A DNA stretch of 64,000 bases from Legionella massiliensis (GTDB lineage: Bacteria; Pseudomonadota; Gammaproteobacteria; Legionellales; Legionellaceae): assembly GCF_000756815.1 (NCBI RefSeq), contig NZ_CCVW01000001.1:1602001-1666000 (forward strand), written 5' to 3'. The notes under the pieces were generated by a model that worked only from the letters and a program-made list of their open reading frames with translations, ran no database searches and was not told where the DNA came from. Shown piece after piece: positions 53,795-63,998 of this stretch (positions within the stretch are counted from its first letter, which is position 1; each line of letters starts with the position of its first letter). Position numbers and translations under genes: made by a program.

Positions 53795-53917
53795 TCCTTT
53801 AATGGCATTTGTCATTCCCGCGAAGGCGGGAAACCATCTCTATATTGGCACTGTGCTTCTTAGGAATAGTTTCCCGCCTCCTTTAATGACAAAACCTTCC
53901 TCAACTTAATGGCGGTG
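53795..53917. repeat. Family B element copy 3, left end degraded
   Basis: GGCATTTGTCATTCCCGCGA and GGCGGGAAACCATCTC to AATAGTTTCCCGCCTCC and AACCTTCCTCAACTTAATGG. The left terminal repeat is missing (AGCCTCCTTTAATGG instead). The right arm has lost part of its palindrome. Confidence 0.8.
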
Positions 53918-53943
53918 TCTGTCATCCTTCGCGACAGGCTGCG

Positions 53944-54533
53944 TTACTGTGACAGGACTATCCTATTCTCAAGAAAATCAACACAGGCCTTTACAACAAT
54001 TTCCCGCTCATTATCAACCGTAATAATGTGATAGCTGTTTTCTAAAAACAGTTTTTCAATAGACGTTGAGGAAATTTTTTCCTGAATAATATCCGCATTT
54101 CTCAAACTGGCTGTGTCGTCTTCTTTGGCATGAATAATGAGGGTTGGACAGGAGACTAGCGATAAATTTTTAAGGGTTAAATGGTTCAATAGATGAGCCT
54201 GATGTATTTTGAATAATGAAATTTTCGCGCCACCGGTAATCGAGACGGCATTTTCTGCCATTCCCTTAGAGGCCATAGCTCTTCGTTCAAGATTCTTAAT
54301 GCCAAAGGGTTCAGATGTTTATAATGCTCCATCGCTTGTTCTATCCAACGCTCAGAAGAGTTAAAAATTTCTTGACCAGCTTGGTAGGCATAGCCCTGGA
54401 TATGAGGAATTTCCACGGTGAAGCCTGCTGCATTGAGTTTGGTGGCTAGATAAATAATTTCCAAGGGACTGCCGTTTAGCCCATAAAGAAGCATGACTGC
54501 ATGCTCATTACCCTTTAAGTAAATTGGTTCCAC
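53944..54533 (-). pseudogene. Broken alpha/beta hydrolase (carboxylesterase type)
   Basis: Two frames on the same strand overlap at 54186-54276. The 5' part (from 54533) has an oxyanion-type start AVMLLYGLNGSPLEI and QEIFNSSERWIEQAMEHY. The 3' part has CPTLIIHAKEDDTASL (catalytic Asp) and ENSYHIITVDNE (catalytic His). The nucleophile elbow is missing at the junction, so an internal deletion with frameshift has removed the catalytic Ser. The gene followed the Rieske oxygenase in the same direction (21-base gap). Confidence 0.8.
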
Positions 54534-54554
54534 TATGCACCTGGTTGCTTAGGG

Positions 54555-55613
54555 TCAAGGGTCAACAGGCCCTAGTTGTTCTGATAAATATTGATGAAAA
54601 TAAGGAATTCCTGCTTCGCTTGGCATATGAACAATTCCTGAATCATTGAGGCCTTGTTGTACTAGCAATTTTTTTCCCTTAAAAATGCGTTCACAGATAA
54701 TCTCATCTTCCCTTGCCGTTTCTTCATAAGCTAATTGTGATAATTCAACGAGTTCTGTGTTTGATTGCAAAATCTGTTTGGGGTAAAAAAAGTCAACCAT
54801 ATTAATGCATCGCCCTGGGCCATCGGGCAAAACAACACTGATAGTAAGCATTTCTGGGTAGTGTTCGACCATAATGTTGGGATAGAGTAAAAACCAAATG
54901 GCTCCGAATTCTGGTGGACGGTTATTGCGATAATCTAAGATAGCCTTATGCCAATTAGAGTGAATTAGAGGGCCACTTTTTAATAAATTTCGTTGTGCAC
55001 CGACTTTTTGAATGGAATAGTTTTTGCCAAACTCCCAATAGATTTTTGTACAATCAACCAAGTTCCTCAGCCCGGGATGAAAGGGTTGGACATGATAATC
55101 ATCGAGATAATTATCAATAAAAATCTTCCAGTTGAATTCATGGTTAAAGGAAACAGAGTTGGAATAAGCATAATCACTGAAATCCAAGCTAGCCAAGATT
55201 GTTGCTTGATCATCAACAGGAACTGGCAGGGGGGATTGCTCGCCAGAGAAAAGTAAACCATTCCAATTACTCAATTTTTTTGTTGGTAAATGCAAACAAG
55301 GTGGTACGTCAAATTGCGGGGACAATAATAATTTACCCTCATTACTAAAATTCCATCGATGAATAGGACAGATAATTTTCTTTGAATTGCCTTGACCTTC
55401 CAGCATGATAGCCTGGTGATGCCTGCAAATATTTGAAATTATTTCAAAGCCATTTTTGTTGTGAAAGAGAATTTCCGCGTTGTTTTCTAAAACTCGATAG
55501 TCGTCGAGGTTAGGAACCATTAACTCGTGACCAACATAGTTTAATTTATTATCAAAAAGTGTTTGCTCATGAGCATAAAAATCAGAATTCACATAACAAT
55601 TAGTTTTAATCAT
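54555..55613 (-). CDS. Rieske non-heme iron oxygenase (ring-hydroxylating/choline monooxygenase type)
   Basis: This 352-residue protein has a Rieske 2Fe-2S site with ligands in SNICRHHQAIML and IICPIHRWNF (CxH and CxxH). The mononuclear iron site is DNYLDDYHVQPFHPGL, with two His and the bridging Asp from the same stretch, so both centres look intact. Length and motifs fit the alpha-subunit family that includes choline and carnitine monooxygenases. The reductase partner is not in the window. Its operon mate (hydrolase) and the divergent acyl-AMP ligase are broken, so the pathway is probably lost even if this enzyme is not. Confidence 0.88.
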   Translation of the reverse strand: MIKTNCYVNSDFYAHEQTLFDNKLNYVGHELMVPNLDDYRVLENNAEILFHNKNGFEIISNICRHHQAIMLEGQGNSKKIICPIHRWNFSNEGKLLLSPQFDVPPCLHLPTKKLSNWNGLLFSGEQSPLPVPVDDQATILASLDFSDYAYSNSVSFNHEFNWKIFIDNYLDDYHVQPFHPGLRNLVDCTKIYWEFGKNYSIQKVGAQRNLLKSGPLIHSNWHKAILDYRNNRPPEFGAIWFLLYPNIMVEHYPEMLTISVVLPDGPGRCINMVDFFYPKQILQSNTELVELSQLAYEETAREDEIICERIFKGKKLLVQQGLNDSGIVHMPSEAGIPYFHQYLSEQLGPVDP

Positions 55614-55937
55614 ATCTTAAAAACTTCTCATTAGAAGGCTATTTGCTTCAGCCATATAATCAACTCTAGCCTATTTGATGAGCAATTCAACTATTTCTTG
55701 GATTATTTTGTTCAACAAATGAGCAAATGTTTTTTAACATGGACTATACTGAAAAAATGTATCGGCTTATCTGCGAGCTTTTTGCCGGATAATATATAAC
55801 AAATAGATTGCAGTTTTTTAAGTAATTTCAAACGGAATTTACCTCTCTTTAAAATAAAAAATAAGCATAATTGACTCTGGATGGAAACAACTCAAGCTAT
55901 TGCTCTGGTAAAGACACTATGGAGTTGGGGTGTTGCC

Positions 55938-57530
55938 ATGCTAGATTACAATGAAAACTTAGTTGATATATTAGAAAATGCTGCAGGAGAAAATCCAAAA
56001 AAATCCTTCACATTTACGTCCTGTGATACCCATAAATCAACATCAATTAGCTTTGCTGAACTATTGCTAGAAGCTAAAAAAATTGCTGCTGTAATTCAAA
56101 GTAAAGCAGAGGTTGGCGGTCAAGTAATCTTACTATTTTCGCCGGGAATTCATTTTATTTCTGCATTTTATGGCTGTATTTTATCTGGTGTAATTTCTAT
56201 TCCTTTGCCTCCTCCATTTAATGTTTAATCTGCTTTAAGATTTGAAAATGTCATTAGAAATTCCAAGCAAAAACTAGTGCTTTCAGAGAAAATAATAACT
56301 AACAAAATTGGAACTATATCCAAAATTAAGCAAATATAAATCGCTGCTATTTTTTGAATAAATATTCGGATTTATTACAAAAATTAGTTGGCGTGAAACT
56401 GATTTTATTCATAGTAAAATTAGCAATGCGGGATTTAATTGGATTAATGTTGATGCTCTAAATGAGGACGCAAATAAATTTGAGTGGGGGCGAACTAAGA
56501 TTGATGCCTCAAAGCCTTGTTATATTCAATATACCTCTGGTTCAACTCGGATACCTCAGGGGGTTATTGTAAGTCACTCTAATGTGATTACCAATCTGGA
56601 TGGACTAAAGCACAATCTTGCAATTACCTCTGGTGATGTGGCTGTTAATTGGCTTCCTTTCTATCATGATATGGGGCTAATCGGTTATTTATTTGGCCCA
56701 ATTCAATTTCAGTCTGACTGTTGGTTTATGCCCCCCTTTGATTTCCTCAGAAATCCCTATAATTGGCTTGGGAGTATTTCTAAACATGGGGGCTCTATTA
56801 CCTCTGCTCCTAATTTTGCTTATGACCTCTGTGTGAAAAAAATTACTGAGGAACAAAAGTCTAATCTAAGGTTAGACTCACTTCGGGTTGCTATGTCAGG
56901 TGGAGAACCTATCCGCGAAGAGACAGTCAATAATTTTAGCGAGTACTTCCGCAGCTGTGGTTTTAAATCCAATGCTTTTTTACCTGCCTATGGTTTGGCT
57001 GAGTCAACTGTTGCTGTCTCTACCAAAATGGCTAATGAAGATCCTGGGCTCTTAGGTGTCGATGAAAATGATTTGAAACATCATTTAGTGTCAGAGTTAG
57101 CTGCGGATAGTAAGAATGGCAAAGCGATTTATAGCTGTGGAAAATTGCTGCCTGAGGCTGAGGTGATTGTTGTTGACCCCGAAGCTAAACAGCTTGTTAG
57201 CGGCAATCGAATTGGTGAGTTTTGGCTGCGTGGACCCTATGTTTCGCAGGGTTATTGGGGCGATCTAGCCAATAAAGATAATGCTTTTGCCTCCTATCTA
57301 GCTGATGGAACAGGCCCCTATTTTCGCACAGGAGACCTTGGTTTTATGCGTGATAATGAGCTCTATGTAACTGGACGCTCTAAAGATTTAATTATTATCC
57401 GAGGTCATAACTATTATCCGCATGATATTGAACGCACTGTTGAACATTGATCCGCTTGATTTATTCAAATATGACTCCTTTGATCGCTTGGCTGAGCATA
57501 TTTCTTCATCCACAGATCTTGGCAGCTAAA
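55938..57530 (+). pseudogene. Decayed fatty acyl-AMP ligase with carrier-protein remnant
   Basis: The start is MLDYNENLVDILENAAGENP at 55938. A stop at 56226 follows PLPPPFNV, yet coding continues beyond it (SALRFENVIRNSKQKLVLSE). After further stops the frame resumes near 56395 with CYIQYTSGSTRIPQGVIVSH, and stays open through NWLPFYHDMGLIGYLFGP and GRSKDLIIIRGHNYYPHDIE to 57450. The next bases encode IDPLDLFKYDSFDRLAEHIS in another frame, the tail of an acyl-carrier domain, so the FAAL C-terminus and most of the carrier are deleted. Family role: activates fatty acids as acyl-AMP for polyketide or lipopeptide loading. Confidence 0.87.
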
Positions 57531-57635
57531 AAGGAAAACCTTGATGTAGCGCTGAGTGATCCTAACATTTTTTTAATCTAAGTATCATTTAGATACCTAT
57601 ATGAATATTGATCAGTTACTTTGACTTATATGTGT

Positions 57636-57722
57636 GTCGTTCCCGCGTAGGCGGGAAACCATTTCTCAAAGTGGTTCCTCACTTTGTTTGCACGATGGTT
57701 TCCCGCCTACGCGGAAATGACA
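57636..57722. repeat. Palindrome related to family B core
   Basis: TCGTTCCCGCGTAGGCGGGA and AACCATTTC, loop, then GATGGTTTCCCGCCTACGCG and GAAATGACA. It shares the GGCGGGAAACC core with family B but lacks its terminal repeats. The remaining 57531-57841 bases show nothing else. Confidence 0.75.
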
Positions 57723-57841
57723 TAAAAAAAACAGAAAGAACTTATATTGCACATGTTTTCAGTTTAAAAAAATGCCAGTATTCCTCAGAGCGCAGCGTAA
57801 ACAAGGTTTCATTTAAAATATCTGATGTGGTCTAGGATTTA

Positions 57842-60106
57842 TTACATCAAAGTACAATCTTGAGTGAACTCATCCTCTTTATCCTCTTCTTCAGTAATAT
57901 CACTAATACCAGGTAGATTTTGCCAAAATGAAAAACCTGTACCCCATGAGCTAGTACTAAGCACGTTGCTATTATTGCTAGTCAAGCTATTTGATGATGA
58001 GCTTGTACCTCCAAACTGAGGCAAGTTGCTTACCCCAGGCCTTTGGAAAATTGTTTCTAGATTCCCCAACTGAGGAAATGACGCGGTTATCTCCGAAAAC
58101 GCACTCCCTAAATCAACAATCATCGGTAGAAATATTGCCATAATCTGAGAGGGGGTAATTTTTAAATCATTAATGCCAAAAGCAACTAATTTATTTAATG
58201 ACTTATTTGTATTAGCTGTTTCACCTTCTTTAGCTCCCAAACGAAGGGGGTCTGTAGCTTCTCTTTCTTTGGATACCAGCAGCATTAATTGTACAAACTC
58301 ACGTTGTTTGTCAGGCGTTAAATTATTAATTCTTTGATTAAATAAAGCAAATAAACTAGTAAAAGGCTTTATTATTTTAATGCCAATATTAGAGGCAATA
58401 TTCACAATATTTTCTGGAATAATTATTGTTCCTAAATTATCGGGACTTATGTTGAGTGACTCCATTAAACTCTTTAATCCCTCTTGCTTTTCAAGGCCTT
58501 CTTCTAAAGTATTCTGCAATGCATTTGGGGAGTTTTTAGAAATAAAATAGCCAAATTTTATTGCTTCAATGAAAAAATCAACAAGCTGTATTCTATTGTC
58601 TTTTATCTCATTTTCTTTTGCTGATTTTCTTGATTTGGACTGCGATCTATAGGTGCTATATGGCAATAAACTTTGGCGGTAACTATCTAAGTTTTTAAGT
58701 GTGGAGTCGAAAATTGAAGGCCACAGGGGAACAGGAATTTTGGGTAGGAGAATAGCATTAATCTTCATCGATTTTGCTATTAAATTTAAGTCAAGTTCTC
58801 CCTTGGAGAACGATTGAAACAGTGTTTTTATAAATACAGCACCTAAAGGAACACCTAGCTTATAAAACAGCAAGTTAGTTTCAATACGCTCATCCATAAA
58901 TGCTTTTTCATACATTGTTGTGCCATCAGATAACACAGTATTTAAAGAAATTTTTCCTCTTTTTAAAAGTTTTCCAATTGTTCTTGCGTTATCGTCTTGG
59001 ATGCATTTCTCAATAAAAGTTAAGGGGATATCAGTTAAATAAGTATAATAAGGTTCAGCGTCCTCATCCTCTCCATTTTTCAAACATTCTAAGCAGAAAG
59101 CACCTAGTTTATTTCTTGAGGTTAAAAACAAGCCCAAGCAATCAAATTGATTTTTCTCTTTTATAAAATTCGATCCAAAAAAGGTCTTTTCTAATTCAGT
59201 TAAAGATGCTTTTAGTTCCTTTGCTGTATCAGGGGATAAGGTTGGTTTTTTAGTTAATAATTTCACATTACTAACTAAGTCTTTCCATCGGGTAACTGCT
59301 GGGTTAGGCAGCCTTACCAGGTTTGCCTGCAAAGGAGTTTCTTCATCTTGATCTGAGGATGTTTTTCTTGGAGAAGTTGGCTCTTGTGGTGTCTGTTGCG
59401 CTGATGTCAGAAGCTCTCTAACAAATTCCAATTGACCCGCATGTATTTTAATTAGGGCATCCAAACTCGCAGGATCGAGAGAGCAGCGTTTTAATTCCTC
59501 TAATTTTTCAATACATTTTGTTATTCCACTTACATAGGATTTACGTTTTATTTGGTTATCTAGGGTATTGTTCTCTAACTCTCTGAGCAATCCATTATAT
59601 TCATTTTCCAATTTGGCTCGTTTTTCTTGTTCCTGTTCTCTTAGTTTTCTGATCAATTGAGAAACCGAATTAATTGCACATAGACTTATTAAGTTACTAT
59701 CATTCCTATCATCAAAAAAGTTAGGTAAAGGCGAAACAGGTTTATTCTCTTTTTCATTGTAAAGCCATGCTTTGGGTTCCATAGCAAGCTCATCATTTTC
59801 GTTAAAATACACTCGAACTAAGACAGGTCCTAAGTGCAGGGTGACATGATAAGCACTCAAATATCCCTCATCGTGGCTTTTTTCACTAAAAATAGTGACA
59901 TGGCCCTCTTTAATTGGATATTCCCTCCCTCTTATTTGTAATTTTGGATAGATGGGTAACTTAATTAAATAATAAGGATTGTTATAAATTCCTCCTTCTT
60001 TAAAAATTACGCTATAGACTTGTTCCTCGATTTTTAATTTTGATTGCGGATTATTTTGCAGAGGATTAAGAATATTGGCGAGGAGATAGAATAAAGGGTT
60101 TTGCAT
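57842..60106 (-). CDS. Effector-like protein with coiled coil and acidic tail
   Basis: This 754-residue protein matches no family I recognise. AAGGA precedes the ATG. Residues ~150-215 form a coiled coil (REQEQEKRAKLENEYNGLLR, KRKSYVSGITKCIEKLEELK). Around 355-430 two ankyrin-like helix pairs appear (IEKCIQDDNARTIGKLLKRG). Residues ~670-740 are Ser/Asn-rich. The C-terminus ISDITEEEDKEDEFTQD is strongly acidic, resembling the E-block signal of Dot/Icm substrates. A translocated effector is inferred; no catalytic motif seen. Confidence 0.62.
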   Translation of the reverse strand: MQNPLFYLLANILNPLQNNPQSKLKIEEQVYSVIFKEGGIYNNPYYLIKLPIYPKLQIRGREYPIKEGHVTIFSEKSHDEGYLSAYHVTLHLGPVLVRVYFNENDELAMEPKAWLYNEKENKPVSPLPNFFDDRNDSNLISLCAINSVSQLIRKLREQEQEKRAKLENEYNGLLRELENNTLDNQIKRKSYVSGITKCIEKLEELKRCSLDPASLDALIKIHAGQLEFVRELLTSAQQTPQEPTSPRKTSSDQDEETPLQANLVRLPNPAVTRWKDLVSNVKLLTKKPTLSPDTAKELKASLTELEKTFFGSNFIKEKNQFDCLGLFLTSRNKLGAFCLECLKNGEDEDAEPYYTYLTDIPLTFIEKCIQDDNARTIGKLLKRGKISLNTVLSDGTTMYEKAFMDERIETNLLFYKLGVPLGAVFIKTLFQSFSKGELDLNLIAKSMKINAILLPKIPVPLWPSIFDSTLKNLDSYRQSLLPYSTYRSQSKSRKSAKENEIKDNRIQLVDFFIEAIKFGYFISKNSPNALQNTLEEGLEKQEGLKSLMESLNISPDNLGTIIIPENIVNIASNIGIKIIKPFTSLFALFNQRINNLTPDKQREFVQLMLLVSKEREATDPLRLGAKEGETANTNKSLNKLVAFGINDLKITPSQIMAIFLPMIVDLGSAFSEITASFPQLGNLETIFQRPGVSNLPQFGGTSSSSNSLTSNNSNVLSTSSWGTGFSFWQNLPGISDITEEEDKEDEFTQDCTLM

Positions 60107-60245
60107 AATACGATCCTTATGTCATGAAAAGGCCGATGCTAACTACAAGTTAATGCGATGGGCGAGATTTTATCTATAGAATATTTAGTGATCCTTAAGT
60201 TGGTAGGAAAGTTTGGAATGGGGTATTCGCAAATGGAATAACTGA

Positions 60246-62852
60246 CTAGTTATTATCCAATCGAGTATTTTCTTGCAAGATCAAATGCTCTGAGAAATTA
60301 GCTGCGCATAGCATTGCTGTTGCTTTAAGTTGAGCATATTCAACATTAGTCTCATTTTTATCAACCGATTCAATTTGTTTTAGCAAGGAAACAAAAGCTT
60401 TCCTCAGTGGTTCATTGAGCTCCTCAGGAAGTTCAGCCCTGCTTATCAGTTCAATATTGAGTTCAACTAAGATCTTTTCAAGCAATTTGGCAGCCCACTT
60501 ACGGCAGTCAGATGATTTTGATTGATGAATAGCATGAAGTAAAAATGAGAGATCTAATTCGGGGTTTTTATATAGTTCACTGATCAAATAATCATGGAGG
60601 CTATTTTCAATTTGCGGGCGTATATACAAATTAGAATCCAACCAAGAGCTTACTATGGATATATAAGCGTTTTTTAGCTCATCGGTCAGTATGAGTAGTA
60701 TATTGCCGAAACTGCTTGTAGCTAACCAAATCAGCATTTGAATCCTTTGTATCTCGTCAGGAATTTCGGATGCTTGCTTTGGTATTTCGCTGAATCCAGC
60801 ATTCAGTAATTCGCAATAAAACTCTTTATGACGTTCTGTAGTCTCCTCATCAGATAAGGAGGTTACGACAGCTAATCCTCGAAGCAGTGAGAGAGGTAAG
60901 GGACGGAGGGCAATATCTTCTGCTTTATTAGCAGCGTTTTCTCTTTTCCAGGCATCAAAATCGTTTTTTAGTTTAGTCACATAAAGCGTTAGAGGATCAG
61001 GGTTAAGGTTGGTTCTTTGTGCATATAAGTGGAATAGGGAATGAGCATCACTAGCTACTTGCAGATTTTTATTATCTAAATAGCTAAAGATTATTCTCAT
61101 GCAAAGATTAGCTTGTTCCTGATCCATAGCGTCTATGAAGTCAGCCAAATAGCTAAGGATATTGATAGGGGGATTATCAGTTGCCTGGGTTAATTTGTTA
61201 AGGAGCGCGTTGATAAAAGCCTTTCTTTGATCAGGGGTTATTTCTTTTGCGAGTGGTTTTAAACCAAACCTAAATACATCGTCTACTGTGATATTGCCTT
61301 GCTCAAAATGCCTAAGTATTTTGTCAGCATATTCAATTTTCTTCTCCTTACTCATTCTAGGGATAAAGTATGAAAGACTTTTTATTAGGTCGCTTGGGCT
61401 GCTGTTTGCTTCATCCAAATTTTGAATCAGCTTAGAGGTATAGGCATTGATTTGAGGGGCTGACATATTGGTTATGAACGCATTTCGAACCATGGCTGTC
61501 ATTGAATTAATAGTTAGAGGGGTAGGTCTACTACCTAAAGTAATTACAGTGTTTCCCCTAGCAAGATCTTCTCTTAAAAGCAGATCCATAGATGCGGCTA
61601 CGTCTTCATCCTTCATTGAATCAGTCAAAACGGAAAGTACTTGAAGTGAGAGAAGATGTGTTTTCGTCATCCACTGTGAGTAATCTTTTTTAATAGCTAA
61701 AACTTGTTCGACAAGATGCGTTTTCAGCTCGGCATTCATCCCTTGGGCAAAGGAAGGAAGATGTTCCAGGGCAGCTCTATAATCATCACTGATGTAATCT
61801 TGCTCCTCCTCATCACATTGGGCATATCGATCTACAACGGTTTTAAGCATCTCACAACAGGATTCTAACTGGGCATCACCTGCATAAGATATGAGTTGAC
61901 TAAGAACTCCTATTTTGAACTGATTTAATTGACTTAAATCACTACTGTAACTAGTAATTAGCCGATTAATACAAGCCTCACGCTTGTCACTAACCATTTC
62001 AGACATGAAGGCAGAGATCAAGACTGAAGTCTGACCGGGTAAAGGAATAATAAGTTCCCAGTGTTCAATGCATTTTTGAGTGACTAACTGTCTTTTTTCT
62101 TGAGACATTCTATCCGATAAATAAGAGAGATCTCGTAAGAGCTTGTTAATCGTTTTTTTATCTTGATCTGCTTCAGCCTGAGGAAATTGCTTGAGGAACT
62201 CATCTGCATAAGAATCAAATTGCGCTGTTGTTATTAACTTTGCCAGATCAGAAAAATCATCGTTCAGCTCCTCTATCCTAAAAAATGTATTGCTCATCTT
62301 ATCTAGGAACAAAGCAATTTGCTCCTTACTTTGCCCGTCGCTCATTTTAAACGAACAGTCTTGCAGCAGCTGTAATGCAAGATGACGAGAAAATCCATAA
62401 CTATCTAGTTTAGTAAATACAAGATTGGCGAAACGGTTTTTCTGCTCTTCGCTCATAATTGGAATTAGTGGGGCTAAGTCGAGAATTTTTGATGATTCAT
62501 TAAAGTGTGTAAAGAAAAACTCAAAAATTTCATCGGGGACTCCAGCAAGAACTACCTTGTTTTTCTTAGCAATAAGCGCTAATCCCCATAGTGGGGGTAT
62601 ACCTAAGAATGGAAGTGCTTTTAATAGGGTTTGAATATCGGGAATACGGGCAGGCAGCGATTTAGCACTAAGCGAGCTCCATTGTTTCAATAGCGCTGTT
62701 TGATGTTTAATAGCTTCGGCATCCCTTTTTAGAAATAGTGCAGTTGTTAGCTGAGAGGCAAGTTGCCTATCTGAGCTAGTTAACTCTACTAAGGTTCTTG
62801 TTGGCAGACTGAGATAGTATTCTCTTGGTAGATTAAAAAAATTTGCACCCAT
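60246..62852 (-). CDS. Helical solenoid-like protein of unknown function, putative effector
   Basis: An 868-residue protein, starting at ATG with AGAGGA upstream. It is almost wholly alpha-helical with recurring units around an M-S/D-x-E-Q/K motif: IPIMSEEQKNRFANLVFTKL, LSDRMSQEKRQLVTQKCIEH, IPRMSKEKKIEYADKILRHF, ITPDQRKAFINALLNKL, DAMDQEQANLCMRIIFSYL. These look like HEAT/armadillo-type repeats of ~65-75 residues and echo units in the protein at 20714-23074. Such solenoids bind proteins. No enzyme motif or signal peptide. Effector status is by context only. Confidence 0.62.
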   Translation of the reverse strand: MGANFFNLPREYYLSLPTRTLVELTSSDRQLASQLTTALFLKRDAEAIKHQTALLKQWSSLSAKSLPARIPDIQTLLKALPFLGIPPLWGLALIAKKNKVVLAGVPDEIFEFFFTHFNESSKILDLAPLIPIMSEEQKNRFANLVFTKLDSYGFSRHLALQLLQDCSFKMSDGQSKEQIALFLDKMSNTFFRIEELNDDFSDLAKLITTAQFDSYADEFLKQFPQAEADQDKKTINKLLRDLSYLSDRMSQEKRQLVTQKCIEHWELIIPLPGQTSVLISAFMSEMVSDKREACINRLITSYSSDLSQLNQFKIGVLSQLISYAGDAQLESCCEMLKTVVDRYAQCDEEEQDYISDDYRAALEHLPSFAQGMNAELKTHLVEQVLAIKKDYSQWMTKTHLLSLQVLSVLTDSMKDEDVAASMDLLLREDLARGNTVITLGSRPTPLTINSMTAMVRNAFITNMSAPQINAYTSKLIQNLDEANSSPSDLIKSLSYFIPRMSKEKKIEYADKILRHFEQGNITVDDVFRFGLKPLAKEITPDQRKAFINALLNKLTQATDNPPINILSYLADFIDAMDQEQANLCMRIIFSYLDNKNLQVASDAHSLFHLYAQRTNLNPDPLTLYVTKLKNDFDAWKRENAANKAEDIALRPLPLSLLRGLAVVTSLSDEETTERHKEFYCELLNAGFSEIPKQASEIPDEIQRIQMLIWLATSSFGNILLILTDELKNAYISIVSSWLDSNLYIRPQIENSLHDYLISELYKNPELDLSFLLHAIHQSKSSDCRKWAAKLLEKILVELNIELISRAELPEELNEPLRKAFVSLLKQIESVDKNETNVEYAQLKATAMLCAANFSEHLILQENTRLDNN

Positions 62853-62992
62853 TATTTTGTTCCTCTACAAGGTCAAAAATGTAACCAAGTAATTAATTAT
62901 AGATCAATGAAGTTTGGCTCAATTGATTTTTCCTACTACATCGCAGATCTGAATGGTACTCTTAGCCGAGAGAAATATAAGGGGTTTTAGCC

Positions 62993-63667
62993 GTGGATAA
63001 AAATTCTATTTATTTTAAAGCTGTTCTGGAATCAACCTTAATCTTTAAAATAAAAGGGACTGCAAAATCCTTATTCGATATCTGGGTGGAACAAGCCAAG
63101 CAGCGATATTCTAATTATTTATTCCAGGCGCAAGATGAGTCTCTAGTCGATGACCTAATAACTGCTTTTGCTAAAGGCTTGGAGTTTGTCTGGAGGAATG
63201 AGAACAAGGCTAAACGCGCTATGCCAGAATGGTCTGTGAGCGTTTTTTTAGATATCGTCTCTACTACTCTAAATACTCATTGGTCTCAAGAATACATTTA
63301 TAAACAAACTCATGAGTATAAAGAGTTATGCTTTCTTAAAATTCTCTCCCAATTTCTGAAAGTTGATGCAATTACCTTAAAAAAAATAGAGTCTCTTTAT
63401 AGACATATGATGAAGAAAGAAAAAAACATTATAGAGCGCGACGTCGAACAGCAAGCTAAGATTATTGACCTGAATCAATTTAAAAAAAATAAAAAATCTG
63501 ATGTTGTTTTTAAAAAAAATATAACTGACTATTTGGATTCAATCTATTACGAAAAACATTTCCTTATCTTTGGCGATATCCTTAAAAATAAATCTAGCTT
63601 TGTGTTGGCGGATTTCTTTAACAATGATGAGATAGAAAATCTTATTGAAACTGTTGGTAATGACTAA
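62993..63667 (+). CDS. Hypothetical protein
   Basis: This 224-residue protein starts at GTG, with AAGGGG about ten bases upstream. It is helical, with aromatic-rich segments (LFDIWVEQAKQRYSNYLF, GLEFVWRNENKAKRAMPEW) and a Lys-rich central part (FKKNKKSDVVFKKN). No signal peptide, membrane segment or motif is visible, and I recognise no family. It is divergent from the solenoid protein, sharing a 140-base upstream region. Confidence 0.6.
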   Translation: MDKNSIYFKAVLESTLIFKIKGTAKSLFDIWVEQAKQRYSNYLFQAQDESLVDDLITAFAKGLEFVWRNENKAKRAMPEWSVSVFLDIVSTTLNTHWSQEYIYKQTHEYKELCFLKILSQFLKVDAITLKKIESLYRHMMKKEKNIIERDVEQQAKIIDLNQFKKNKKSDVVFKKNITDYLDSIYYEKHFLIFGDILKNKSSFVLADFFNNDEIENLIETVGND

Positions 63668-63737
63668 TGAAATTGTTTGATTCTGTTCGGGTTTCTGTGA
63701 ATGTTGTTGCAAAACCGTAGCCTTGATGCAGCGCAGC

Positions 63738-63774
63738 GAAATCCGGGAACAGTGATCCGATTTCCCGGATTTCG
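63738..63774 (-). terminator. Hairpin after the right-edge gene
   Basis: GCGAAATCCGGGAA, an eight-base loop, then TTCCCGGATTTCGC form a near-perfect 14-base stem just beyond the stop at 63783. No long T-run follows, so rho-independent termination is uncertain. It could also be another small palindromic repeat. Confidence 0.45.
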
Positions 63775-63782
63775 CTTAAAGA

Positions 63783-63998
63783 TCAATAACAACTAACGGT
63801 AACTGTCGGAAAACTATTGTTAATTGGTCCTGAGTTATTAGATATAGTGCAATTCTGTCCATCAGGGTACTCGACTATAGTGATGTTATAACTAGTATCG
63901 TTTGTTAGGGAACTAGGCATAACGAGATTAGTACTACCATTATCAGTATTAGTCAGTGGCAAATTATCCTGAATAGTTTCACCCAGCGAATTTTTGAA
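63783..63998 (-). CDS. 3' end of a large extracellular beta-repeat protein, truncated by window edge
   Basis: An open frame enters from the right edge and ends with TGA at 63783-63785, giving 71 residues. The pattern MPSSLTNDTSYNITIVEYPD and GQNCTISNNSGPINN to VTVSCY matches the bacterial beta-sandwich repeat usually written as TGQTCTVTNGSGT...VTC, found in large secreted or surface proteins. A hairpin of GAAATCCGGGAAATCGG type (CGAAATCCGGGAA / TTCCCGGATTTCG, 63738-63774) follows the stop and may act as its terminator. Confidence 0.7.
   Translation of the reverse strand, partial: FKNSLGETIQDNLPLTNTDNGSTNLVMPSSLTNDTSYNITIVEYPDGQNCTISNNSGPINNSFPTVTVSCY

Noticed and set aside
54186-54533. Intact 115-residue protein
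   Set aside because: It is the 5' half of a hydrolase; its last ~25 codons are out of frame with the fold and the nucleophile region is missing.
56584-57450. Stand-alone 288-residue AMP-binding protein
   Set aside because: Adenylation homology extends upstream past the apparent start and is broken by stops; it is the middle of a decayed acyl-AMP ligase.
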